A program made the translations under genes and the position numbers. A stretch of 64,000 nucleotides of DNA from assembly GCA_021186555.1 (NCBI GenBank), contig JAJKFL010000014.1, forward strand, positions 17,497,533-17,561,532, written 5' to 3'. Origin of the DNA: Reticulitermes speratus. Taxonomy: Eukaryota; Arthropoda; Insecta; Blattodea; Rhinotermitidae. Position 1 is the first letter of the stretch, and every line of letters starts with the position of its first letter. Below are positions 1 through 12,600 of this stretch, one piece after another. Under the pieces are notes generated by a model. It saw nothing but the letters and a program-made list of their open reading frames with translations, was not told where the DNA came from and did not search any database.

Positions 1-1195
1 GATTCTTTAAATAAAAATTAATTTTCAGATAATACCCACATACAATTTTTCTAGGAAAGACAAGTGTAATAAAAATACAATTTGTTCCAGAGTTTTTGAG
101 TGCTTCTTTTGTTTTCAATTTCCCACTGCACAGCAACATCTGTATCTGAGACACTACACACTCCTATCTCCATAATGTTGGAGAATCGGACTATTTTCGA
201 CAAACAATTCCCAAATTAAACATTTCCTGAAGTTTGGTCCGCATCTTCTATGTATGCCAATGTCTATAGCATACAATCAAGAACGAAGTTAAACATAGAC
301 CGACACTACATAAGCATATGAGCCTAAATTTTATTAATTCTAATCAATAGTACAAATCTTGAAATTGGCGGTACGAAATAAAAAAGCAGATAACATATTT
401 GAAAAGTAATAAGGACTGCAAAGCGACCTAAGCGGAGATATTCCGCGTAGATAGGTGATTATATTTTAGAAAGTCGTAGTGAGGGGCAAGACATTTTCAG
501 ACAGACAAAATAATGGCAAACGTTTTCAGTATCGAAAATACCAAACAACACTCTGCAAGACAGTAATTGACTGTATGATTGAAGCAGAGGATGTTTATAT
601 CTCAGACGTATGGCACAGCATATAATCATCATAGCAGAAATTCGTTACACATACCGCAAAGGGAGCATTAATTTTTCAAACTTACTGACTTAGAAATTCC
701 TTAAATGAACGTTAAAAAACCAGACGTAAATGTGTTTGATAGAACAAATAGGATTCTTGCAAGCAACTGGGCTGCTGCGCACACAGCTTGCGGAACGTTC
801 ATATCAAGTTGAACAAATTTCGAATAATGCTGATGTGGCCTATTGTTAGTGTACAGGACGTTGCATTACTGGTTTAGGCATACAACTGGCTGCCTTGGTT
901 CAATGTCACATCTGTACAGATCTAATCGCAATTTCAGCATTTTGCCTCGTGTTGCATGAATCTGATGTACTCGTATGGTGCAGGGAACATGTGAGTAGCA
1001 TCCATCGCGTGGCGTAACGATGGAGTTACTCGTCTCACAAGATAAATGATTAACGATTTCCAACCAACTCAGAAATCAAAACATGAGTGATATGCTCAGT
1101 GCGCTCCTCACAATAATGCACACGCCACTAATGTTGATGTTTGTTTATTAGACAGAGTGAGCCGTCAGTCACCGTACCCATTTTCCGTCAGTCAC
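1..1195. other. Non-coding stretch, nothing recognised
   Basis: No open frame in this stretch resembles a known protein, and no exon of the downstream ionotropic receptor could be recognised here. The sequence is AT-rich and mostly unique-looking. Just before 1196 the phrase CAGTCACCGTACCCATTTT occurs twice in direct tandem, at about 1168-1205. Confidence 0.4.
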
Positions 1196-1346
1196 CGTAC
1201 CCATTTTACAGTAGGCTTGGTGGGCCCCAGGGTCGGTGTGAAGAGGTGTGTAGAACTGAAAATCTCTTAACCGCACCGATGCTCGGCCTCTGCCCCTAAA
1301 CCGTCCAGCCAGTAGTGAGTCGCTCTTCCGACTACGCTAACTAACA
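1196..1346 (-). repeat. SINE family A, partial copy
   Basis: This fragment shares the TGGGCCCCAGGGTCGGT block, the CCGTCCAGCCAGTAG block and the tRNA-like head (GAGTCGC..CCGACTACGCTA) with the fuller copy at 36894-37190. The tRNA-like head is at the right end, so the element reads on the minus strand. The half distal to the head is missing. Confidence 0.6.
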
Positions 1347-1556
1347 CGCAATCCAAAATAAACTAGGAGGAGTAATTGCACTAGCAATATCAATTGCAAT
1401 CCTGTTCACCATACCAGCAAATAAATCAAAATTCTGAGGAACACAATTCTACCCAATAAATCAAATAACGTTCTGATCAATAACAAACACAGTAATCTTA
1501 CCTGAATTGGAGCCCGGCACCGTTTTCTTATACCCTATACCTTGATAAGTCTTACT
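1345..1556 (+). pseudogene. NUMT: nuclear copy of mitochondrial cytochrome b, C-terminal part
   Basis: Read with the invertebrate mitochondrial code (TGA = Trp, ATA = Met), the frame from 1360 gives KLGGVIALAMSIAILFTMP, then KSKFWGTQFYP, N-Q and TFWSMTNTVIL. This is the C-terminal membrane region of insect cytochrome b. After TVIL the frame slips by one base and continues as LTWIGAR (about 1499-1520), followed by a weaker PYTL-like match. In the nuclear code the TGA codons are stops, so this is a dead nuclear insertion of mtDNA. It abuts a SINE fragment on its left. Identity rests on recalled family sequence, without a database search. Confidence 0.8.
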
Positions 1557-1639
1557 TGAAACCCAAATTATTTTTTGTCTAAAGCCTTGAGAAAGGCACG
1601 TCCTGCCCTGAGTAGGTAGTCTGAGGAAGTTACCAGTAT

Positions 1640-1760
1640 GGCGGCGGTCGTGGTAGCTATGTAAATGGCGAGCCGTTTAATGAAATTCCAGGTTACATAA
1701 AATGCGGTGCATTCCTCAGTAGTTAAAGGTTGATTAGCTTCTCAAGATCTCCACCCCACA
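1640..1760 (+). repeat. LINE 3'-tail fragment
   Basis: The run TTCCAGGTTACATAAAATGCGGTG followed by a TTAGCTTCTCAAGATC-type segment matches the tails of the LINE pieces near 8080 and 54600-54930. No coding part is attached. Confidence 0.35.
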
Positions 1761-1879
1761 GACCTACTTAATTAAGCATAAAGTTAAATTTCACCCTAGA
1801 ACGGGCCATGAACGCCCAGAGGAGGAGTAGAGGTGTAGCTCTATTCTTTCTTTAACTTAGGCGCTAGATAGGGTGGGTG

Positions 1880-2060
1880 GTCAACACCACGGGACGTACG
1901 AGTTGCGTCCCGCGGTCAAGAAAGCGTATCAGTTGAGTCCCAAGGTGCCTGCTTCATGTGTATCAGTTGCGTCCCGAGTTGTGAACCCCACAGATAAGGC
2001 AATGTATCAGTTGCGTCCCAAGGTCTCCGCTTCATGTGTATCGTACAGAGACACGGACAA
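1880..2060 (+). repeat. Short internally repeated element (GTATCAGTTGCGTCCC units)
   Basis: The phrase TATCAGTTG(A/C)GTCCC recurs three times (about 1927, 1961 and 2004), with TGCTTCATGTGTATC / CGCTTCATGTGTATC between. A related block in the opposite orientation lies at about 3945-4010 (GGGACGCAACTGATACG). The open frames across this region are repeat-derived and show no protein family. A short CA microsatellite follows at about 2109-2128. Confidence 0.45.
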
Positions 2061-2944
2061 ACCTCCCGAACAGACCGGGAAGCGAACTCGCAGAGCAGCG
2101 AGGGACATCACACACACACACACACACCACCTAACGTCTAAGTTTTCCACGTTTTCGAAGGCCACGTATACCTGAAGTGCATGGCATTTCGTAAACTGTT
2201 TCATATGTTTTGGCCATAACTTTAATGTGTAAATTAACATCTTGCTCAACCATTCTGCGTTCTTTGATACACAGTACTCTTAGATTTTCTTGCATCAGTC
2301 CTCTCTTTTCAAATATACACTACAACACGAGATATATTCTATTTCCCTTACTGCGCTCGGGGAATTTTTTCAGGCCCAAAATGAGCTGTAAAATAATAAT
2401 TATAATTATATTAACAAAACTGAGAATAAAAACTCATTGAAAATTGAAAATAAAGCAATTGTTGTTTAATTAATATCGGTTTAATTTTTATAAAATAAAT
2501 GTACACGTTGTATCTAAATTCTTAATTGAAAACAAAAATATATGTACATCCCTATGACACTCTTTTTAACGTATTCACTCTTTATGTTGCTGTGCTGTCC
2601 TTTCCTTTGTGTCCAAATTTTAAACAACTCCTTGTGTTTTAATTTTATATTTATCTGTAAATAATTGTGCGAAATGTTTTCATAGTTTATTACAAAATAG
2701 ATAACAATAAATCTATACGTATATGTCTAAGAATATAAAGTGTATATTTATAAACATAACATACATAATGTGTAAGCTGGTTAGTCGTTCACACTCTATT
2801 AACGTTTTATTAAAATTGAAGGTGGGCACTCAATATGGTAGATTACATGTCAAACCGCATGATCAAATTCTCTAAGTACATGACACTACTTCATGCAACC
2901 TTTAGTAACTTTCAGAATAGCATGTATTTGCAGTTAATGCTTTG

Positions 2945-2977
<33 letters not shown>

Positions 2978-2978
2978 G
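2945..2978. repeat. (ATA)n microsatellite
   Basis: Ten or so uninterrupted ATA units. Confidence 0.9.
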
Positions 2979-2984
2979 TTCGAA

Positions 2985-3215
2985 GCCGTACAATACTGCA
3001 AAAAACAGAGCTGGATCGTCGCAGATCAATTTTACAGCCCTATGTAAGAAGAAGGGAGAAGACGTAAGCAGCTACTGGATGACCTTAAGGAAAAGAAAAG
3101 ATACTGGAAATTTAAAGAGGAAGCACTAGATCGCACCCTGTGGAGAACTCGCTTTGGAAGAGGCTACGGACCTGTCGTAAGACAGACTACAGAATGAATG
3201 AATAAAATGTAAATA
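2985..3215 (+). mobile_element. LINE fragment, C-terminal end of the reverse-transcriptase ORF
   Basis: In one frame around 3050-3195 the translation reads RRRKQLLDDLKEKKRYW-like, then KEEALDRTLWRTRFGRG and YGPVVRQTTE followed by a stop. This is the C-terminal signature I associate with abundant insect non-LTR retrotransposons. Only the 3' end is present, as expected for 5'-truncated LINE insertion. A downstream AATAAAATG could be its tail. Confidence 0.6.
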
Positions 3216-3465
3216 ATGGACTTCAAATTTTATGCAACAAAAAATCAGCGTAATACAAACTGATATCAAAATTATTTATTTCTCTTGAAATATAAGTTTT
3301 TAATTCGTTCACACATTACTTAACCTTATTACTCTGCACCTTAATCAGTTCACTTAATAAATTAAATTGTCACTGTAAAAATAATTAATTAAAACACTAC
3401 CAGAGTTTGCGTACAAAGTAGCTTCCCAAAACGCTGCTAGTAACAACGCCCTGTTTGTGACATCT

Positions 3466-3660
3466 GCGCTCTTCTAGGATATTACGCAGCGTCGAGTGGT
3501 AATCCTTTACTGACGTTTCGGGACAATGTACTCGTATTAGTCCCATCTTCAAGGGTCAAGAAGTCTTACTTCTTGACCCTTGAAGACGGGACCGATACGT
3601 TGTCGTGAAACGTCGGTAAAGGATCACCACTCGACGCTGCGTAATATCCCAGAAGAGCGC
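3466..3660. mobile_element. Foldback element, near-perfect palindrome (family F1)
   Basis: Two arms of about 95 bp meet with essentially no spacer: GCGCTCTTCTAGGATATTAC at the left is mirrored by GTAATATCCCAGAAGAGCGC at the right. Each arm contains CTTGAAGA, a G/C hairpin and GAAACGTC in that order (left arm on the minus strand). The same family recurs at about 28.8, 37.4 and 53.3 kb. No coding capacity. Confidence 0.8.
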
Positions 3661-3894
3661 CGATCTCATCAACATCGCGGCGGAAGCCTGAAATAACGCT
3701 CTATTTGTTTGCCTGTGCCGAAAATATATCCACCCCAAATGTCATAAAAGTACATTTTCGTTACCCTGAGAACTTCCTGTGCCCCTCAAGTAGATTTTTA
3801 AGCATTTTGTGGAAGTCGAAGAATTTTAATTTTGGCCAGGTCTTGCTTAATTTGACCCACTGTACAGCGCCGCAGACGGACATCGAACCAAGGC

Positions 3895-4190
3895 ACCCTG
3901 GATCCGATTCGACACTAGAGTCGTTCGGTTTTCCCTCAGCAGCCTGGGACGCAACTGATACGCCGTCCTTATCTGAAAAGTGACCGCGGGACGCAAATAG
4001 TAAACCCCGCAACACCACACCCCGCCCGCTTTACCACCGGGAAAGCGACCAGGTACCCATTGTACAGGAAACTGGGTGGGCCCCAGGGCTGGTCTGAACG
4101 GGTGTGGAAAATCTCTCCCCAATCGGGATTTGATCACCGGACCGTCCAGGTCGTAGCGAGTCGCTATACCGAGTATGCTATCTCTACGAG
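3895..4190 (-). repeat. SINE family A partial copy joined to a GGGACGCAACTGATACG repeat
   Basis: The right part (about 4010-4190) contains the SINE A blocks GCTTTACCACCGGGAAAG, CTGGGTGGGCCCCAGGGC and the tRNA-like head GTAGCGAGTCGCTATACCGA. The left part carries the unit also seen in direct repeats at about 1.9 kb. The head at the right end implies minus-strand orientation. Confidence 0.55.
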
Positions 4191-4409
4191 TGATTTGGGT
4201 TAATTTTCTATGTGTGTATTTAATAAAGGCAACAAAAATATAGACTGCAGCCGTTTTAACTAACGCGTGATATTCAGTGCAGTGCACGAAAGAAAAATAA
4301 GTATTCTTACCTGTCGTTAGATCCAGATTCTAAAGAAGAAAGCTGTGAAACGGAGAGACAGGAGAACATTTATACTTTCCTTTCGTGCGTAGGCTATATG
4401 AAAAATAGG

Positions 4410-4570
4410 CCGTCACAACGAAGGCGATGGTTCAATTCCAGGCCAGTCCATGTGAGATCCGTGGTGGATAAAGTGACAGAGACAGGTTTTTCTCCGAGTA
4501 CTTCCACATTCCCCTGTCAGTATCATTCCAACCAGTTATCTAAACTCATCTATCACTGACGATATTTAAT
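4410..4570 (+). repeat. SINE family C, B-box bearing copy
   Basis: It starts with a polymerase III B-box-like GGTTCAATTCC and continues with GGCCAGTCCATGTGAGATCC and CAGGTTTTTCTCCGAGTAC. The same blocks are present in reverse orientation at about 11768-11995. The tRNA-derived nature is inferred from the B box. Confidence 0.5.
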
Positions 4571-4576
4571 CTAAAC

Positions 4577-4612
4577 GCGCGCGCGCGCGCGCACACACAC
4601 ACACACACACTT
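4577..4612. repeat. (CG)n(CA)n compound microsatellite
   Basis: An alternating CG run passes directly into a CA run at the right end of the SINE C copy. Long alternating purine-pyrimidine tracts of this kind are Z-DNA-prone. Confidence 0.9.
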
Positions 4613-4614
4613 AT

Positions 4615-5290
4615 AGGAAAAATTTTCTATAGAACTTTAGCGATTCCAGAGCTGAAGGTCGTGCACAAACGACCTTCCCCTTACATAAAAGTCGTGTGTA
4701 TACACATACCGTACACACAGGTCTACATCGATATTCAAATATTTAATGTATAGATAAATCAAAATCTTAGCATTTTTCAGTCTTATACAGAATAAAAGGC
4801 ACCTCCTTTTAATTTTCGAAAATACTGAACTCTCAAATTGTGTTGTAACGCAGAGAGGTAATTTCCAGCCTAACGTTTAAAAATTAAATATCACGCTGCA
4901 AATAGAATTAAGTTGGACTTAATTTCAGGCTTCTAACAAGGAAAGTATTTATAGTAAAACTGTTTGGTCAGGTTCCATTATATTCACATTTTATATATGC
5001 ACTCATATATAATCAAGGATTGGTTAAATGTTCTTTTTTATATACCCTAATTTTGCAAATGGCAACATGCCATGCTATGTGACAAATTACACGTAAAGTA
5101 CTACATGCAGCGTAGGTAATGACACTGATAATCCCTCTTGTCAATGTCTACACGTGATAAGAGCGTGGAGGTCACCGTATGCTGAGGCTCATTGATTTAT
5201 CAAGGAAACTTTGTTAAAGTGATAACCCCTGTATTGCAGTAGACGTCCTGGCGACTCGGCATCTTGTCAGTCATTATGAAGGTCAGTTCG
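4615..5290. other. Non-coding AT-rich stretch, nothing recognised
   Basis: No protein-like frame, RNA gene or repeat family is apparent. Confidence 0.4.
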
Positions 5291-5296
5291 TGCGTC

Positions 5297-5457
5297 GGGC
5301 ATGTCAGTTTTCGTCCACGATTAATGGCATACCCTTCGGGAGGAAAAAGGTCATATCCGATTTCGTTCAAGGCCAGCAGATATAGTACCCGTTTTTGTTC
5401 ACGGGCATGTCAGTTTTCGTACACGGTCAATCCCCTAACCTTCGGGAGAGAAAAAGT
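5297..5457 (+). repeat. Two-copy tandem repeat, period about 106 bp
   Basis: GGGCATGTCAGTTTTCGT begins copies at 5297 and 5403. Each is followed by a .CACG..(T/C)AAT segment and a CTTCGGGAG(A/G)... segment. The open frame crossing it (about 5264-5566) shows no recognisable family and is probably an artefact of the repeat. Confidence 0.6.
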
Positions 5458-6179
5458 CCACCTCCATTACAAAGATCATCAGTTAAAACTGTTTAGGGAA
5501 ATATTCACTGTTTATCGTGACAAAGATATTAAATACGACAAGACAGGCAATGTACATATAACGTAACATTGAGGCGCTTTTTCGTAAACATTGTTGCCGT
5601 CGAAATGCTGTAAGTATTAAAATATTCTGAGTGTGTCGTTGTAGCCTTAGTTATCCAGCATGCAATGCGCATGCGCCGTATTGTATTGTCATCTGTGGCC
5701 TGTCCGGCTGTACCACATTTTTCCACATTATCTCATAAAGGGCACGGCCTTCGGAAAAAGAGCTACTGAATATAAAATGTGTGTTTTTATTTTCTCTACA
5801 ACTTCTCTCTCCAACACTTCTCGTTCTAAGAAGAATTAAGCGAGATACTACTCGTATCATAAATGTATATAGGTCTTCATGTAAATTACCCGTTATTCTT
5901 GTCAGATTTTAATGAAACTTGAATTTTCTAAACAGATTTTCGGAAAATACTCAAATATCAAATAGCATGAAAATCCGTCCAGTGGGAGCCGAATTGTTCT
6001 ATGCGGACAGACAGACAGGCATGACGAAGCTAAGATTCGCTTTTCGCAATTTTGCGAAGGCGCCTAAAAATACACTGTGACGGTAAAATTCTGTTCTTTT
6101 TTAGTGTTAAATGTGGTGATACATATACTAGCAGCAATCACTGCGTTAAAACGCTTCAGTTTTAATATCGTATTTGCAG

Positions 6180-9100
6180 TTCGTAGGAATTTCCCTGTCA
6201 TTCCAAACAAACATGACTTCTAAAGATTATTTCCATTTACAGGTGTCGCAGAAGCAATTATTCCACGCCTACCTGTCTTGGCTCATTATCACAGAGACAA
6301 CAATTCCAGCAGTCGACTCTAACTGCACTATCGAAGAGAGGCTGAGATATGTTAATATCGGTCTCGATACGGATTTGATGATTGCGACAAAGATTTGGGC
6401 GACTGAAGAAAATATCTCTTGGAAAAACGCCCGGAGCAGAACCCGCAGATGGGGTGACAGGAATGATGCAACCAATAAATACAATGACGGCTCACACAGA
6501 TATGGGAAGAGTGGCAACCCTGAGAGTGGTCAAAATTTGAGTGATGGAGGAAGCCATATCAACGAGAACTGGAACAGTCGTGACAGAATTCAGAAAGATG
6601 AAAAGCAAAGGAAAAACAACAGGAACTACAATAAAAATATTAGAGATTATAGGTATAAGGAAATACACCACTGCAGGGAGAATTCTAATAGAGCAGAATA
6701 TTCTGGACTAGAGTTCTCGTTGCTTCAAGTATACAAGATTCGTTCAAATTCCAACAGTTCATTGATCGTCATTCCATTAGGATCATGGAATGCAGTGAAT
6801 GGAACTTTAAATTTGGTGTCCCCAAATGGTATCGAACAGCGAAACGATTTCCGTGGTCTTCCACTATTCGTGGGTGTAAAAAACGCCAGCCAAAATGCAG
6901 TGGAAGTCGTAGGTGGTACCAGCAAAGACACGTCACTAACGACACTGAGTTCGGACGATGAGATTGAAGAAGATAATCACTTGATGGATGTTTTGGATTT
7001 TATCGCTAGGTCACTGAATGCGAGGTGCGATATATGACTTTAGTTTTCAATGCTTCGAAAATTGCTGCCCAGGGCAGGCGACGGGCAATATGGCACCTCT
7101 TGCCAACTATATAGGCGACTCTCATTACACGCGAGGAATTCTTTCCTGAAAATCGCATTGTGTAGAGGTCTACTAAAATACGTGAAACGGAAAAAATGTA
7201 AGCCTAACGCATAATAATAGAGGTTGCATTCGAGAACGCGTAAGGTTTCGACCTTGAAAATTAAATTGCACATTAACACAATTACACTTCATAGTGAACA
7301 TGTTAAAATACAAGAGCAATAAATAATTATGCACAACAGAAGACAAATAAGTAAAGACTAAAAACATTAAAACATTGTGTAGATTCAAAAATACTATATC
7401 CTAAGATGGGAAGGCTGAATAAAGCCGCGGGTATGCGTATACGCGGCTAACTAAAGCGCGTATAACTAGAATCGCCTGCATTCCCAACGCACGGGCACAC
7501 CCGGCTAACCAGGGGGAAAAAAAAATTCGTGGGCATCATAAGCAAAACATTTACGACTAAGCATCCAGCGAGTTTACTTTAACATGATTATAATTGCTTG
7601 TATTTAACCATGTTCATAATTAATTTGAGTCGGCAAGTCCACTGACAAACACAAAATGTTCGTTGGATGCTTACCCTTAGTTTAACAACACTGCTACAGG
7701 GTACACTACTCGGTCTATACTACCAACCACGATGTCTGGCGCCCCCTAGCCTCAGGGCCCTGTGTGCCAACCTTAACGCCGGACCTGCTGTTATGTTTTA
7801 AGTATGCTACTTGCTCTTTCATAATAAAGAGATGCATGGTTTGTACTCCTCACCAAATATTTTTAGGGTGATCAGATCAGGGAGGATGAGATGGGTGGGA
7901 CATAAGGCATGTATGACAGAAAAGAGAAATGCATTCAGAGTTTTGGTGGAGAAACCTTAAGGAAAGAGAACACTTGGAAGACCTGGGTGTAGATGGGATA
8001 TTAAAATAGATCATAAGTAAATAGGATGGGAGGGCATAAACTAAAGTTATACGACACATGGTGGCGGGTTCTTGTTAACATGATAATGAACCTTCAGGTT
8101 TGATAAAATGCGGTGTTATCTTGACTAAATAAGGAAGTATTAGGTTCTCAATAAGGACTGTGCTCTATCGAGTTCATTAGTCATACTTCCTCTTGAACTT
8201 CACTTTTGCTCCTACATTACACTTGAGCATAAAGAATACATCATCTGTTAGCTTAAGTCTACTTCCAAATTATTAAGGATTGGTTCCAAGGTGAACTTTT
8301 ATGTGAAAAGTAATGGGCCTTCAAGTTACACAAAAGCAGCTCAGAATAGATCTCACATTGGAGAAATGGTCAGTAAGCCTAAGCCAGTAAGTCAATGGCC
8401 AGAAAGTCAGACAGCTGAAGATATGAAAGCAAAATGGCTGGATATTAACAATGGGCTTCAGGGTAAGGAAACAATGCAGGATCATGAGCGCGGCATTTGA
8501 ACACACACGTATCATGTTGTTCTACAAAGAGAAAAAGCTGCGAATTGTGGAATGTGACAAAGGGGATGTAGGATCATGTGCCATTTTTGACATAAATTAA
8601 ACCAATGAGCATAAGTTATAAAAAGCTAACCCTTAATTAAACTTCATTCCCTCATTTACTTAAAAAAATTTTATTTTTTACTCATGTGTTTCCAATGTGC
8701 TAATATTCCCTGCTATGAGAAAAGTATATCCTGTGTGTACAAATAACCAAAAACGGGTCATAAGCTTGAGTGTGAAATAAAAGATAAATTTGTTTTTTGT
8801 TGCAGTTATGAATTGGTACCTTTCACTAAGCTAGGGTGGCAAAATGAAGAAAGAGCTTGGCTCTTCCTGTTGGGTGCAGTAACTGGGGGAACTGTAGATC
8901 TGGGTCTGGATAATGTTGTCATTACACCAGAGCGCTACAGAGACATGCTCTTCACTCTTCCCATCGTTCAATCAATGTATGTGTACACATTCTTAAAACC
9001 AACCATGTCTCTGACATGAATGTATGGTACACAGAAAATAATACATATGGCTTCTTGGAAAGTTTTACAACTTTGTTTTCTTTTTTGTGAAAGTCATCCA

Positions 9101-9613
9101 GTTGTGTGATTGTTATATGCACATATAGAAACCGTTATCATTTACATAACTGTTTATTATCTATGTTTATTTCAATGTAATGACATTGACATAACAAGCA
9201 TTTTATACTTTGTGTATACAATCAGTACACCAATCACATAGATTTAAAGCACCCCTTATACAAGACTTTACTAAGAACACACTACACAGAAAGACATTTT
9301 TCAGAATAAAAAGTGCCATTCAAAATGGGAATGTAAAAGGAATGACATCTCATTTCTTGTAAATATTATCTTGCACATACTGAATCCTCCAAATACTTGT
9401 ATTTGTATATGAACATTTGACCTGATATTGGAATGAAGATTTTTGGCTGAAACATGTCAATTCATGCATGACCAGCACAGTAATGAACAGATGCATAAAT
9501 GATAACAAATTTTTATATAGTTGCAACATATCATATCTTGAAAATAACAGACACGCACTTTTAGCCTACTTTCCTTCCCAAAACAGAAAGAGTAGGCTAT
9601 TGAGATCACCACG

Positions 9614-9658
<45 letters not shown>

Positions 9659-12600
9659 TTCAACTTTCCAAACATTTCACCTATTTTCATGAAACCTGCT
9701 ACAAATATTAAGCTACTGGAGGACACTCCAACACAATAATTTTTTAATTTGCTGTGATCAGTAATACTTACGGCAAACACACAAATCTGTTAAGTAGGTA
9801 ACACTAGCCCCACTAACTGTTAGGTCATGAAATAATGTATGGTAAGCCTATCTCAGTTCGCTGGCGAAAGTTCATTGAAGCCCTTTGCTCCTATAAGGAG
9901 CTATAGGAGAGAAGAGAAAAAGCCTATCTCAAAGAAACTATGCAACTTTTGTTAGATTAATGTTTTTGTACAACACAAAAAATATGTAAAGTAACAAATA
10001 TTTAGCTTTCAATCTGATGGCACTAACCAATAAATCACTGAAGCTGGATGCTTGAAAAATGGTATGAAAACAGATAACAGATATATACACTCCATATGAA
10101 ACACTGTTTGTAAGTCAGTCAGTACAAACATGGGGACAATGCGAACTTTGAAATTACAGCTGACAATTTAATATACACAGGAAGTAATGAAGAGTAAGTT
10201 GTCCCTGTGCCTAATTAAGATCTGCACCATGAAGGCATATAGGGTAGTGAATGCAGAGCTTCACACATTCTTAACCTCAGCACTAGATAGAAATGAGTGG
10301 ACAGCTTCATGCCACGATCAATTTACTACCGGGAAAATAATACATTGGTACCCTGTGAATAGGAAGCTAGGTGAGCCCCAGAAACATCTGGAAGCTTTGA
10401 AGAAAAGCGAAGTCTCTTGCCCCAGCTGGGAATTGAACCCGTATGATCGAGAAATTGCTTTGGTCATCCATATCTATATTACAACACTGAATGGGCTATC
10501 TCAGCTCCTAAAGCATGAAGAATGCGTCCTTAAATTAAAATAAATACTAATATATATGTAGAAACAGAAATATGTGCTGTACAGAAGTAGTCTTTGAATT
10601 CTGGTTGAAACTGATTGTTTTCAGCTGAGAATATTTTAGTACCGTGATTGCAAGCACTCAGATTTGGCTGGTGAAATTACTTGAAGTGCACTAAAAATAA
10701 ACATTGGTCTCATGCAGTTAATCTGAAAATTGTTTTCATTATCAGTGAATTGTTGACTGAAATTGCTTTATGCTAATATTCATATTCATATGGAGTTCAT
10801 TTCCTTTGGGATGTAATTTCAAAATGACCATGGTAATTTTATTGTACAGTGAGTAGTGTATGTTCTGTGAATTTAGACTATTGCAGCAAAGTTGCAATGT
10901 TGTGTAGCCTGTGTTTTCTTCATATATGGTACTGAATCTTCCACTTCTTTGACCTACACAGACTACTCCACAGTATTTACAGTTGAGTCTGTAAATCCCA
11001 TTTGATTCCACTTCTGTTGTTATTTACTTTTTTTTTATTCCAGCATAATATTCAATGAGTTGCTTATTTTCAGAGCAAGTTCTATATCTTTAAGCTGAAA
11101 TAATTGTTTAGTATTGTTCTCAAAAGCTGCAAAATCAGATAGGTCTTCTTCTCAGGTTGTTGAAGGAATGTCATTTGAAAGATTTTGATTTTTTTCTCTA
11201 AAGGTAAAGAATAAAATAAAATGTCTCTTGTCATGCTTAGTACAAAAAAATATAATGTATATATGCTACAGTTAAATGAATTAGCCTGACAGCTTCAGAG
11301 TGTAATAAATTTAAATTATACTGCAAAGGACTAATATATTTACCATGCTCCATTTATCTGACAATAAAATTCGTTTTTTTTTTCTTCTTTTTCTTTCCTT
11401 CCCCCTATGGCTCAACAGCCCCATTTCGGGTGCCTAGGCCTCATCATTTCGAGGTTTCATGATCACACACATTAGACACACCACACTCGGTAGGACTCCT
11501 CTGGACGAGTGACCAGCCCATCGCAGAGACCTTTACCTGACAACACACAACACTCACAAGAGACAGACATCCATGCCCCCGGTGGGATTCGAACCCACGA
11601 TCCTAGTAAGCGAGCGGCCGTAGACCCACGCCTCAGACCGCACGGCCACTGGGATCGGCAAAATTAGGTATGGTAAATTAAGAGTTCTCCCTGTGCATGC
11701 CATGCATACATATGGGGGAGTGGAGGTATAACTCCATCCATTATTAACCTCAGCAATAGTAGAAGACAGACAGAAATGTTTTATTTAACAACACTCTCAG
11801 TTTTTAACATTATATAGTGTTGGTGGGAGACAAATGAAATATGAGTATGGGCATTGGGCATTAGTGGAATAATACTGACTGGGGAAAGCCAGAGTACTTG
11901 GAGAAAAACCTGTCCCAGTGCTGTTTTGTCCACCATAAATCCCACATGGACTGGCCTGGGATCGAACACAGGCCTCTGTGGTGACAGGTTAGTAATTAAT
12001 CACAATTTCTTGGTTGTCCAACTGGAATTCAGTATGTCGATAAAGCTGTACCAATGGACTAGGATTGTGAAGTACAATATCAATAATTTACAAAGTGAAG
12101 ATATTTTCTCTTTTTCTGGTTTAAGGAGAAACATCTATTTTCGTCGACCAGAGACTGGAGCAATGCGCGACATATTTTTGGCCCCTTTCAGCCCTCGTTT
12201 GCTAGCTAGTGTGGTTGCTACTGGAGTGGTGATTGCCACAGCTATGGTTTTGGTTAATGCTTCCACAGCCAAAACAAATGTAAGAGAGGAATCCAATAGT
12301 AACAGAAAGAGTTCCAACACAAAATGGAGTCTTGGTGAAGCAATGGTGTGGAGTGTTAGTGTGCTGTGTATGCAAGGTAGTTATAATTATTTGGTTATGG
12401 CACATTAAAACATTTGAGTTGTTATGAATCAAATGTTAATTAAAAATGTGAAATGTTTTGTTGTAGGTAGTTCATGGAGTCCAAAATCTCCTTCTGGCTG
12501 TCTTGTACTCATCTTCAGCTTGTGTTTTGCTCTGGTGATTTATAATGCTTATGCTGCCTTCATCACATCGTTTTTGTCGGTTCGTGTTGCTTCTATTAGA

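Noticed and set aside
5264-5566. 100-residue open frame before the IR
   Set aside because: It spans a two-copy DNA repeat, matches no protein family and does not resemble an IR N terminus.
9418-9463. GAAACATGTC-like 3' half with ATTGG..CAATTC flanks, possible hammerhead
   Set aside because: Reads TGAAACATGTC after a poor hairpin, and the 5' core is AATGAAGA rather than CTGANGA. Too weak to list as a motif.
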